NCBI RefSeq assembly: GCF_025137375.1
Contig: NZ_CP073720.1
Span: 768,501 to 832,500, forward strand
Direction of reading: 5' to 3'
Length of the DNA stretch: 64,000 nucleotides
DNA from: Dactylosporangium fulvum
GTDB lineage: Bacteria; Actinomycetota; Actinomycetes; Mycobacteriales; Micromonosporaceae
Part shown: positions 55,287 through 63,117 of the stretch, in pieces
Layout of the letters: every line of letters starts with the position of its first letter
Position numbering within the stretch: position 1 is the first letter of the stretch
Position numbers and translations under genes: made by a program
Notes under the pieces: model-generated
Seen by the model: the letters and a program-made list of their open reading frames with translations, nothing else
What the model was told of the DNA's origin: nothing
Databases searched by the model: none

Positions 55287-55625
55287 ATGGGGCGCGAGAT
55301 CGACGAGTCGTGGATCGAGGAAGCGGTGGAGCGGTATCGCCGCATCGACGCGCTGCTCGCCGAGTTCGACCGGGCGGTCAGGTCCGTCGAGGTGTCGGTG
55401 CGGTCGGCCGACGGCGCCGTCGAGGTGGTGGTCACCGCCGACGGCACGATCCGCGACGTCCGCATCGAGGAGCGCCCGCAAGGTCGCGTCGCCGACGTCT
55501 CCCGCTCGGTCCGCGAGGCGGTCACCGCTGCCGCCGACGCGGCCGTCTGGGCGCGGCAGAAGCTGCACGCCGAGACGTTCGGTGACTACCGGTCGCTTCA
55601 CGGGGGGACACATGAGGCTCGATGA
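55287..55625 (+). CDS. YbaB/EbfC-like protein
   Basis: A 112-residue protein with a helix-strand-helix YbaB-type fold (RSADGAVEVVVTADGTIRDVRI). YbaB proteins bind DNA, but in actinobacteria such small forms often accompany WXG-type secretion substrates and act as chaperone-like partners. It has a GGGGAGG ribosome site. It overlaps the next gene by 14 bases. Confidence 0.72.
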   Translation: MGREIDESWIEEAVERYRRIDALLAEFDRAVRSVEVSVRSADGAVEVVVTADGTIRDVRIEERPQGRVADVSRSVREAVTAAADAAVWARQKLHAETFGDYRSLHGGTHEAR

Positions 55626-55896
55626 CCTCGCCGGTCGGCTCGAAGCCGCCGGTGACGAGCTCGCCGGGGCGAGCACCACGATGGGACTCATCGACCCGGG
55701 CGCCCGCACGCTCGGCGGCGACGGGGCCGGCGGCCTGGGTGAGCTGGGCCGTGCGCTGCACCGCCAGCTGACCACGGCGGTGACCGCCCGGGGGCGGGAG
55801 GCCGCGGAACACGGCGCCCGTCTCGCCGACACCGCCCAGGCGGTGCGCCTGGTCGCGAGCGGCTATCGCGGCGCCGACGAGGAGGCCCGCTCCTGA
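55612..55896 (+). CDS. EspC-like/WXG-related helical protein
   Basis: A 94-residue helical protein (MRLDDLAGRLEAAGDELAGA ... ADTAQAVRLVASGYRGADEE). Length, the helix-turn-helix outline and the terminal YRGADEE resemble EspC-type (DUF2580) type VII secretion partners. No WXG triplet is present. It overlaps its downstream neighbour by one base (TGATG). Confidence 0.6.
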   Translation: MRLDDLAGRLEAAGDELAGASTTMGLIDPGARTLGGDGAGGLGELGRALHRQLTTAVTARGREAAEHGARLADTAQAVRLVASGYRGADEEARS

Positions 55897-56726
55897 TGGA
55901 CGCCCTCGAACGCCTCTCCGGCGTGGGTGGCGACCTGCTGCGGCACGTCGACGCGGCCCTCGTCGAGGGCGGCGCACCCGCCGACGACCAGATCTGGCCC
56001 CTGCTGCGCAGGGTGGGTGCCCTGCCCGGCGACGCCCTCGACTTCGCGCTGCGCCTCGACGCCCCGGCGTTGCGGATCGCGGCGGGGGAGCTGCGCGCGA
56101 TCGCCGACCGCTTCGCGCACGAGCGCGACCGCCTGACGGCCGACGTCGGGCGCAGTGCCTGGGAGGGCACCGGCGCCGAGGCGTTCGCCGCGGTGTGGCG
56201 GTCGCTGTCCGTCCACATAGGACCGGGCACCGATCCCGCGACGATCTGCGGTCGCCTGCTCGCCACGGCGTCCTATGTGGACGGCCTGGTCGACTGGGCG
56301 GTCCACCTGCGAGGGGAGATGGCCGAGGCGGTCGCGCGGGCCGTCTCGTCGGCGGAGGCGGTGACGCTGCGGGCGGCGGCCGGCGCGGCGTTCGCGGGCG
56401 GCGCGGGGTTCGCGGGCGGCGGTTTCGCGGCGGGTGCGGCGGTTGCGGGCGGCGCGCTTGTGGGCGGCGGTTTCGCGGCGGGTGCGGCGGTTGCGGGCGG
56501 CGCGCCGGCCGGCGGGCTTGCCGGTGACGGGCGTCCGCCGGTGTCGGCGGTCGTCGAGGCGGCGGCCCGGATCGGTGCTCGGATCCTGCGACCGGCCGCC
56601 GACGCCGTCACGGCCGCCGAGGCGCTGCGGTCGCGGTGGTCGCCGGAGTTGGCCGAGCTGGTGTACGCGGCGCCCGAGGTGCCGTCCGGGCACTCCTCGC
56701 CGACGGTGACCCGGGTCGAGCTGTGA
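55896..56726 (+). CDS. WXG-like protein with Ala/Gly-rich repeat
   Basis: A 276-residue protein. The N-terminal half is helical with a WEG turn (SAWEGTGAEAFAAVW), the typical WXG signature. Two 16-residue Ala/Gly repeats (GGGFAAGAAVAGGALV) follow at about 173-205, then a helical C-terminal part. It is the third gene of a set that looks like a type VII secretion substrate and partners, far from the eccC/eccD genes. No toxin domain is evident. Confidence 0.6.
   Translation: MDALERLSGVGGDLLRHVDAALVEGGAPADDQIWPLLRRVGALPGDALDFALRLDAPALRIAAGELRAIADRFAHERDRLTADVGRSAWEGTGAEAFAAVWRSLSVHIGPGTDPATICGRLLATASYVDGLVDWAVHLRGEMAEAVARAVSSAEAVTLRAAAGAAFAGGAGFAGGGFAAGAAVAGGALVGGGFAAGAAVAGGAPAGGLAGDGRPPVSAVVEAAARIGARILRPAADAVTAAEALRSRWSPELAELVYAAPEVPSGHSSPTVTRVEL
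56414..56504 (+). repeat. 48-bp tandem repeat within the WXG-like gene
   Basis: Two copies of a 48-base unit (starting GGGCGGCGGTTTCGCG at 56414 and 56462) are identical for about 43 bases. The length is divisible by three, so the repeat is in frame (16 residues). Confidence 0.8.
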
Positions 56727-56843
56727 GCCGTCCCAACGGGGCGCCGCCCGGGCAGCCGATGGGGGTGGCTGCACGGGCGGCGAAGGGGTTGGGGGTGGTC
56801 GGTTCCGGGACCGGCGCCGAGCGGAGCGACGCCGGGACCGGCG

Positions 56844-58340
56844 TCATGCGTTGCGGCGCCGAGACATGATCAGGAAGAAGCGGCCGGCGACGAGGAGCAG
56901 CAGCCCGGCGCCGAGGACGATGCCCACGCCCGGTCCGGTGACCGGCAGTGTGCCGCCGCCACCGTCGCCGCCACCGACACCGCCGCCACCGCCGTAGCCG
57001 TCGTCATCGTCGTCGTCGCCGTAACCGCCGCCCTTCGGCGCGGCCGCGGCGGCCTCCAGCGAGCACACGCCCAGGTCGAGGACCGTCGCCTGGTCGACCT
57101 TCGGGCGGTCGTTGTTGCCGTAGCCGTCCGAGGCGCTCTTCCACTTCGTCCGGACGATGAGCTTGACGCGCACCGAGGCGGCCTTCGCGTACACGCCGGT
57201 GGCGCTGGTCTGCTGCTCCACCTTGCCCAGCTCGACCCGCAGGACGACCACCTTGGCCGGTCGCGCCGACGTGCTCTCGGTGGGGCCCTGCACCGACGTG
57301 CCACCGCCCAGGACGCCCGTCAGCTTGCCCACCTCGGGCAGGCCGGGCAGGTTCAGCAGCACATCGGGCACCGTGCCGATCACGCCGCCCAGCGAGCCCG
57401 TCAGCGTGCTCGTCACGCCGGTGAGCAGGTCCAGCAGCGGCAGCCCGGCGACCGGCAATCCTTCGGCGCGGCCCAGGTCCTCGGCGGCCGCACGACCGGC
57501 GGCGTCGACGGGCACGACCACGTCGATGTGCGAGCCGGCGGAGGAGAGCCGGACGGGGGAGCGGCCGGGCGCGGTCACCTCGAGGACCGGCGCGGTGTAG
57601 TCGACGGTCTTCTTGTTGCCGGCGACGACCTTCAGCTGGGGCGGGCTGACGACCCGCACGCCGATGCCCGACGTGCCGCTCGCGAGCAGCTGGAAGTCGG
57701 CGATCCCGCCGGTCGCGGTGGCCGCGGCGCCGCTCTTGTCGACGCCGGTGACCGTCGAGCTGTGCACCGCGCCGAGCCGCACCAGGGCCCGGCCGCCGCG
57801 TCCCGGCAGCACGGTCAGGCCCGCGAGCTCGGCCTCCGCGGTGGACCGGGGGCCCGCCCCCGGGTCGCACTTGCCGGCGTCCTTCCAGGTCGCGTGGGCG
57901 CTCAGCCCGCCGGTACCGACCGACAGCGCACCCAGGTCGACGCCCCGCATCGGCACCGTGGCGGGCCGGTCGTTCGGCGGCGGCGCCTGCTGGTAGGCGA
58001 CGGGGCTCAGAATGCCCGCGGGCAGGATGCCCTGGACGTACCGGGCGTCGGCCGCGGCGCGGGCCGGCCCGCCGGCGAAGCCCGAGTGGGCGGTCGCGAC
58101 CCGCAGCTCCGGCAGCCGCGGAAGGTTGATGCCGAGACCGCGCAGGTCGATGCCGCCGAGCGCGATGGTGTTACTCGCGGCTGTGGCGCCGAAGCCGTCG
58201 GGGCAGCCCGCATTGGCCGGTGCCGCTGCCGCGGGTGCCGCGAACGCGACCGGGCTCAATGCGCCGACGATCCCCAAGGTGGCGAGGGCGGCGAGGTACC
58301 GGGCTGTTTTTGGGCGCGCGAAAGCAACAGGTTCCGTCAT
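56844..58340 (-). CDS. Secreted LPXTG-type cell-surface protein
   Basis: A 498-residue exported protein. The signal peptide ends near AAPAAAAPANAG. The body has a repeated Val/Gly/Leu-rich beta pattern without a named domain. The C-terminus has an acidic Asp/Gly-rich stretch, LPVTG, a hydrophobic helix (IVLGAGLLLLVAGRFFLI) and RRR, a complete sortase sorting signal. It should be linked to peptidoglycan. The ATG at 58340 has GGAGGACC upstream. No sortase gene is in the window. Confidence 0.82.
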   Translation of the reverse strand: MTEPVAFARPKTARYLAALATLGIVGALSPVAFAAPAAAAPANAGCPDGFGATAASNTIALGGIDLRGLGINLPRLPELRVATAHSGFAGGPARAAADARYVQGILPAGILSPVAYQQAPPPNDRPATVPMRGVDLGALSVGTGGLSAHATWKDAGKCDPGAGPRSTAEAELAGLTVLPGRGGRALVRLGAVHSSTVTGVDKSGAAATATGGIADFQLLASGTSGIGVRVVSPPQLKVVAGNKKTVDYTAPVLEVTAPGRSPVRLSSAGSHIDVVVPVDAAGRAAAEDLGRAEGLPVAGLPLLDLLTGVTSTLTGSLGGVIGTVPDVLLNLPGLPEVGKLTGVLGGGTSVQGPTESTSARPAKVVVLRVELGKVEQQTSATGVYAKAASVRVKLIVRTKWKSASDGYGNNDRPKVDQATVLDLGVCSLEAAAAAPKGGGYGDDDDDDGYGGGGGVGGGDGGGGTLPVTGPGVGIVLGAGLLLLVAGRFFLIMSRRRNA

Positions 58341-58575
58341 TGCGTGAGGTCCTCCGAGACCGGGAGTGCGGGGGTGCTCGCCGTCGGGCGTGCCACTGCT
58401 GCCCCCAACGAGCCTTTTCCGGCCGGAGTTACGCCTACGTTTGCAGTCCCATCCGCACTAGTAACGACGAACCCTCTGGAATGGCAACGGGGTACACCAA
58501 AAGTGTCGAGTCGGACTTAATAGCTTTTTATCGGGCAAGCAACGCAGGCCATATGGGACTGCCCGTGACCCGCGT

Positions 58576-58581
58576 TACTGT
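58576..58581 (+). promoter_or_regulatory. -10 element TACTGT before the PSP1 gene
   Basis: TACTGT then seven bases and ATG; leaderless start expected. The rest of the 248-base spacer shared with the LPXTG gene shows no clear site. Confidence 0.4.
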
Positions 58582-58588
58582 GATCGCC

Positions 58589-59425
58589 ATGGGCATGCTG
58601 TGCGCGGTGAGTTTCAATCGCTACGGACGGCTGTTCTACTTCGACCCCGGTGACCTTCGGCCCCAGGTGGGTGACCGGGTCCTCGTCCCCACCGACGACG
58701 GGCCCGAGGTCGCCGAGTGCGTCTGGGCCGCGCAGTGGGTCACCGAGGAGACCGAGGGCTTCCCGCGGCTGGTCGCCATGGCCGGCGACGACGACCTGCG
58801 CCGCGACGAGCTGCTGCGCAAGCGCAAGGCCGAGGCGAAGGTCGCCGCGAAGAAACTCATCCGCGAGCACGAGTTGCCCATGAAGGTCGTCGCGGTGGAC
58901 CACGTCCTCGACGCCTCGGGCGGCCAGGGCGCACGGACGACCATCTACTTCACCGCGCCCCACCGGGTGGACTTCCGCTCGCTGGTGCGCGATCTGGGCG
59001 CCACCCTGCACTGCCGGGTGGAACTGCGCCAGCTGTCGGCGCGCGACTCCGCACGGGTCCAGGGCGGCATCGGCTCCTGCGGCCGCGACCTGTGCTGCGC
59101 CACGTTCCTCAACGACTTCGAGCCGGTCACCATCCGCATGGCCAAGGACCAGGACCTCCCGCTCAACCCGCTGCGGATCTCGGGCGCCTGTGGCCGGCTG
59201 ATGTGCTGCTTGAAGTACGAGCATCCGCTCTACCAGCAGTTCCAGGCCACCGCCCCGGCGGTCGGCACGCGGGTCAGCACCCCCGACGGCGAGGGCCGGG
59301 TCGTCGGCCACAGCGTGCCCCGCGACTCGGTCATCGTCCGCATGGACGCCGACGGCTCCCGCTGCTCCTGCAGCCGCGCCTCGGTGTGCGGCTCCCGCCA
59401 GGCGTACGAAGAGCGCCACGGCTGA
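58589..59425 (+). CDS. ricT: PSP1/RicT-like protein with cysteine clusters
   Basis: A 278-residue protein of the YaaT/PSP1 family. It carries SCGRDLCCATFL and ACGRLMCCLKYEHP, the paired Cys motifs that hold Fe-S clusters in the RicAFT complex of Bacillus, plus a further CSCSRASVC near the end. In Bacillus RicT promotes mRNA maturation and development. In actinobacteria the gene is commonly close to tmk/holB, as here. The ATG at 58589 is set by the -10 at 58576; a second ATG at 58595 is possible. Confidence 0.85.
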   Translation: MGMLCAVSFNRYGRLFYFDPGDLRPQVGDRVLVPTDDGPEVAECVWAAQWVTEETEGFPRLVAMAGDDDLRRDELLRKRKAEAKVAAKKLIREHELPMKVVAVDHVLDASGGQGARTTIYFTAPHRVDFRSLVRDLGATLHCRVELRQLSARDSARVQGGIGSCGRDLCCATFLNDFEPVTIRMAKDQDLPLNPLRISGACGRLMCCLKYEHPLYQQFQATAPAVGTRVSTPDGEGRVVGHSVPRDSVIVRMDADGSRCSCSRASVCGSRQAYEERHG

Positions 59426-59454
59426 ACCTCACAGAGCGCCACGGCTGAACCTCA
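59411..59454. repeat. 21-bp direct repeat across the ricT stop codon
   Basis: GAGCGCCACGGCTGAACCTC plus one A occurs at 59411-59431 and again at 59434-59454, a perfect duplication with a 23-base period. The first copy holds the ricT stop codon; the last bases of the second copy supply the stop of the convergent oxidoreductase gene. Confidence 0.9.
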
Positions 59455-61608
59455 GAGCAAGTCGGCCACCGTCACCGGCACGTGGCGGAAGCGCCTGCCG
59501 GTCGCGTTGTGGATCGCGTTGACCACCGCGGGCACCACACCCACGAGCGCGACCTCACCCAGGCCCTTCACGCCCACGTCGTTGAGCATCGGGTCCGGCT
59601 CGTCGACGAAGTCGACCTCGATCTCGCCGATGTCCGCGTTCACCGAGATCGGGTAGTCCTCGAAGGTCGAGGTGATGAAGCCGCCGTACCGCTCGTCCAC
59701 CTCGAGCCGCTCGCGCAGCGCCGCGCCGAGGCCCCACACCACGCCGCCGCGCACCTGGCTCGCCGCGGTCACCGGGCTGGCCACCCGGCCGCAGTCCGCC
59801 ACGCTCACCACCCGCGGGACGCTGATCCGGGGCACGTTCGGCGCCACCCGCACCTCCACGAAGTGCGCGATGAAGCTGAAGGCCGTGAACGCCGGATACT
59901 CCGGGCCGCTCAGCGCCACCACGCCCGCCCGGGCCCGCTCCAGTGCCTCCGGCGGCTGCCCCCGGCCCAGGTGCACGGCGCTGGCCTCGACCGTCTCCCG
60001 GCCGCTCGCGGCCACGGCGCCGGCGACGTCGACCGGCCCGACACCCGCGGTCCCGAGCACCTTGCGCAGCTCCTGCAACCCGTGCTGGACGGCCGGCAGC
60101 GCACTCGCCGTGCCCCACGACCCCGCGGTCAGGTGCTGCGGCGCGACCCGGGTGTCGCCGATGACCACCGTGACCCGGTCGACGTCGATGCCGAGGTCGT
60201 CGGCGACGAGATAGGCGATCGCGGACCGGATGCCCTGGCCCATCTCGTGGGCGTCCACGCCGACCAGGACCCGGCCGTCCGCGCCGGCCCGCAGGTGCGC
60301 GACCGCCGGGGTGGTGTGGGCCGGATACGCGCCGATCGCCACGCCGTGACCGATCCGCGAGCCGTCCTCGGCGACCGCTGCCCCCGGTACCGGATTCCGG
60401 CGCGACCAGCCGAACCGCTCGGCGCCCCGGCGCAGGCACTCGGCGACGTGCCGGGAGGAGAACGGCCGGCCGGTGACCGGGTCGGTGGCCGTGTCGTTGG
60501 CGAGCCGCAGCTCCACCGGGTCGAGGTTCAGCCGCTCGGCGAGCTCGTCGATCGCCACCTCGAACGCGAACGCGGCAGGCGACTCGTACGGCGCCCGCAT
60601 GTACCCGGGCGTCTGTGTGTCGGTACGGACCAGCCAGTGCGGCCCGTGGAAGGCGGGAAAGCCGTAGAGGCGGGCGGTCATGTCCGCGTACGCGGCCGGG
60701 AACAGGTCGTGCCGCGACGTCTGGTGCTCGGCCTCGTGGATCGCCGCGGTGAACCGCCCCGACGGCTCGGCGCCGAGGCGGATCCGGTGCCGGCTCGCCG
60801 GCCGGAAGCTGCCCTGGTGGAACGTCTGCTGCCGGGTCAGTGTCAGCCTCACGGGCCGGCCCAGCTGCCGTGCGGCGACCGCCAGCGGCGCGATGTGCGG
60901 CTGGAGCGCGTTCTTCTGGCCGAACCCGCCGCCGGTCAGCGGGGAGATCACCTGCACCTGGTCGCGGTCCATGCCCAACTGGTGGGCCAGTCCGCCGCGG
61001 ACCGCGCCCGCGTTCTGGGTGCCCTCGTGCACGACGAGCCGGTCGTCCACCCACTCGACCGTGCTGCCGAGCAACTCCATCGCCGTGCTGTTCTGCGCCG
61101 GGTGCGTGTAGACGCCCTCGACCCGGACGGGGCTCGCCGCGTAGGCGGCCTCGGCGTCGCCGACGACGACGTCGGCGGTGACGGGCAGCGGGATCGCCTC
61201 CTGCTGCCGCACCCGGTCCGGCGCGTCGAGCGTGACCTCGACCGGCTCTTCCGCGTAGCGGGCCGTCACCAGCAGCGCCGCCTCCGCCGCAGCGTGCGGG
61301 GTCTCCGCGACGACGAGCGCGATGGGCTGGCCGCGATACGCGATGCGGTCGTCCACCAGCGGTTGCAGGCCCTGGAACGAGTAGCCGCCGCCCATGATGA
61401 ACCCGGGGGAGGCCACGTCGGCGTGGGTCAGCACGAGCAGGACTCCCGGCACTTCCGACGCGGCCGCCGTGTCGATGGACAGGACCCGGCCGCGCCCGAT
61501 CGTAGCCGCCGCCAGCGCCGCGTGCGCCACGTCCGGCGGGTTGCGGTCCGCGCTGTACCGCGCCGTGCCCGTGACCTTCGAGACGGCCTCCACCCGCAGC
61601 CGGTTCAT
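59452..61608 (-). CDS. paoC: Aldehyde oxidoreductase molybdenum-binding subunit (PaoC/YagR type)
   Basis: A 718-residue subunit of the xanthine-oxidase family. It shows the molybdopterin-binding loops GGGFGQKNALQPH and GQGIRSAIAYLVADD, and the catalytic Glu in GVKGLGEVALVG near the end. It oxidises aldehydes at a molybdenum centre and passes electrons to the Fe-S and FAD subunits. The ATG at 61608 overlaps the FAD-subunit stop (ATGA). No dedicated XdhC/PaoD-like maturation protein is in the window. Confidence 0.9.
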   Translation of the reverse strand: MNRLRVEAVSKVTGTARYSADRNPPDVAHAALAAATIGRGRVLSIDTAAASEVPGVLLVLTHADVASPGFIMGGGYSFQGLQPLVDDRIAYRGQPIALVVAETPHAAAEAALLVTARYAEEPVEVTLDAPDRVRQQEAIPLPVTADVVVGDAEAAYAASPVRVEGVYTHPAQNSTAMELLGSTVEWVDDRLVVHEGTQNAGAVRGGLAHQLGMDRDQVQVISPLTGGGFGQKNALQPHIAPLAVAARQLGRPVRLTLTRQQTFHQGSFRPASRHRIRLGAEPSGRFTAAIHEAEHQTSRHDLFPAAYADMTARLYGFPAFHGPHWLVRTDTQTPGYMRAPYESPAAFAFEVAIDELAERLNLDPVELRLANDTATDPVTGRPFSSRHVAECLRRGAERFGWSRRNPVPGAAVAEDGSRIGHGVAIGAYPAHTTPAVAHLRAGADGRVLVGVDAHEMGQGIRSAIAYLVADDLGIDVDRVTVVIGDTRVAPQHLTAGSWGTASALPAVQHGLQELRKVLGTAGVGPVDVAGAVAASGRETVEASAVHLGRGQPPEALERARAGVVALSGPEYPAFTAFSFIAHFVEVRVAPNVPRISVPRVVSVADCGRVASPVTAASQVRGGVVWGLGAALRERLEVDERYGGFITSTFEDYPISVNADIGEIEVDFVDEPDPMLNDVGVKGLGEVALVGVVPAVVNAIHNATGRRFRHVPVTVADLL

Positions 61609-62603
61609 GACGCTTCCCGCCCGGCGGCGATCCGTAGCGCCTCGGCAACGGTGCGGATGCCCAGCTCGATCTTGAACCCGTTGTGCCGGCCCGGCCGCGC
61701 GCCCAGGAACGCCAGCTCACCCGCGCGCCGGGCGGCGTCGTCGGTGAGCGGCTGCCCGACCAGCGTCCGCTCGGCGTCGGCGGCGCGCCACGGCCGGGTG
61801 GCGACCCCGCCCAGCCCGATCCGGCAGTCCAGCACCGTGCCCGTCCCGTCGCAGGTGAGGCCCACCGCCGCCGAGGCGAGCGCGAAGGCGTACGACTCCC
61901 TGGGTCTGATCTTGAGATAGGTCGAGGCCCGCATGACCGGCGCGAGCGGCACCCGGATGCGGCGGATCAGCTCCTCGGGCGCCAGGGTGTGTTCACGCTG
62001 CGGCTCGGTGCCCGGCCCCACGTGCAGCTCCGCCATCGGCACCGTGCGGGTGCCGTGGGGCCCGACGACGTCGACGACCGCGTCGAAGGCGATCAGCACG
62101 ACGGCCAGGTCACCCGGGTAGGTCGCGATGCAGGCGTCGCTGCCGCCGAGCACGGCGTGGGCCGTGTCGACGCCTCCGATCGCGTCGCAACCGCTGCCCG
62201 GTTCGCGTTTGTTGCAGCGGTACTGGCTGCCGCCGCGGAAATAGCCGCACCGCGTCCGCTGCAGGAGGTTGCCGCCCAGCGTCGCCATGTTGCGCAGCTG
62301 CGGCGACGCCGCCTGCCACAGCGACTCCGCGAGCGCCGGGCACGCCGACCGCACCGCCGGGTGGTCGGCGGCGTCGGCCATCCGCGCGCCTGCACCCAGT
62401 ACCAACTCCTGGGTTCGATCGTTCCTGGCGATCTCCGTCAGTTCGGCGACGCGGTGGATGCCGACGATCGCCGCCGGCGTCTCGACCTCCAGGCGCATCA
62501 GGTCGTAGAGCGTCGTGCCGCCCGCCAGCGGCCGGGCGCCCCGGTCCAGGGCGGCCAGCGCCTCGGGCACCGTGGTCGCGGCGGTGTAGGCGAACGGGCG
62601 CAT
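61605..62603 (-). CDS. paoB: Aldehyde oxidoreductase FAD-binding subunit (PaoB/YagS type)
   Basis: A 332-residue FAD subunit. LAGGTTLYDLMR and TLGGNLLQRTRC are FAD-contact motifs. RCNKREPGSGC is the insertion characteristic of the PaoB subgroup, which carries an extra 4Fe-4S cluster. The ATG at 62603 overlaps the stop of the 2Fe-2S gene; a GTG just before it is also possible. The subunit is complete. Confidence 0.9.
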   Translation of the reverse strand: MRPFAYTAATTVPEALAALDRGARPLAGGTTLYDLMRLEVETPAAIVGIHRVAELTEIARNDRTQELVLGAGARMADAADHPAVRSACPALAESLWQAASPQLRNMATLGGNLLQRTRCGYFRGGSQYRCNKREPGSGCDAIGGVDTAHAVLGGSDACIATYPGDLAVVLIAFDAVVDVVGPHGTRTVPMAELHVGPGTEPQREHTLAPEELIRRIRVPLAPVMRASTYLKIRPRESYAFALASAAVGLTCDGTGTVLDCRIGLGGVATRPWRAADAERTLVGQPLTDDAARRAGELAFLGARPGRHNGFKIELGIRTVAEALRIAAGREAS

Positions 62604-63064
62604 CACGCCACCTCGCGGATAGCGGCGACGATGCCGGCGTAGGCGCCGCACCGGCAGAGGTTGCCGCTCATGTACTCGCGGATCTGCTCGTCGTCGTCCG
62701 CGTGCCCCTCGGCGATGCAGGCCAGGCCCGACATCACCTGACCGGGCGTGCAGTACCCGCACTGCAGTGCGTCGTTGGTGACGAACGCCTGCTGGAGCGG
62801 GTGCAGCTCGCCGCCGCCCGGCGCGATCCCCTCGATGGTGGTGACCTCCTGCCCGGCCACCTGCACCGCCGGCGTCAGGCACGACACCACCCGGCGCCCG
62901 TTCAGGTGCACCGTGCAGGCACCGCACTGGCCCTGGTCGCAGCCCTTCTTGGTGCCGAACAGGGTGAGCCGTTCGCGCAGCACGTCCAGCAGCGACTCGC
63001 GGGGATCGAGGGTGAGGCGCGTGGGCGCACCGTTGACGGTGAACGCGACGGTCAGCTCGTTCAT
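62603..63064 (-). CDS. paoA: Aldehyde oxidoreductase 2Fe-2S subunit (PaoA/YagT type)
   Basis: A 153-residue subunit with two 2Fe-2S clusters: C-x4-C-x2-C (CDQGQCGAC, with a further Cys in VVSCLTP) and the pair QCGYCTPG ... GNLCRCGAY. The order 2Fe-2S, FAD, Mo is the same as in paoABC of Escherichia coli. The first gene of the operon. No Tat-type N-terminal signal is visible, unlike periplasmic PaoA, so this enzyme is probably cytosolic. Confidence 0.9.
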   Translation of the reverse strand: MNELTVAFTVNGAPTRLTLDPRESLLDVLRERLTLFGTKKGCDQGQCGACTVHLNGRRVVSCLTPAVQVAGQEVTTIEGIAPGGGELHPLQQAFVTNDALQCGYCTPGQVMSGLACIAEGHADDDEQIREYMSGNLCRCGAYAGIVAAIREVA

Positions 63065-63117
63065 CACGCCTGTCACGATGCCCGTGTGAGGCGGGGCTTT
63101 CCGGCGACCTCGCCCGC

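Noticed and set aside
59482..61920. Plus-strand open frame of 812 codons
   Set aside because: Antisense of the paoC/paoB genes; composition is His/Arg/Asp-rich and no family is recognisable.
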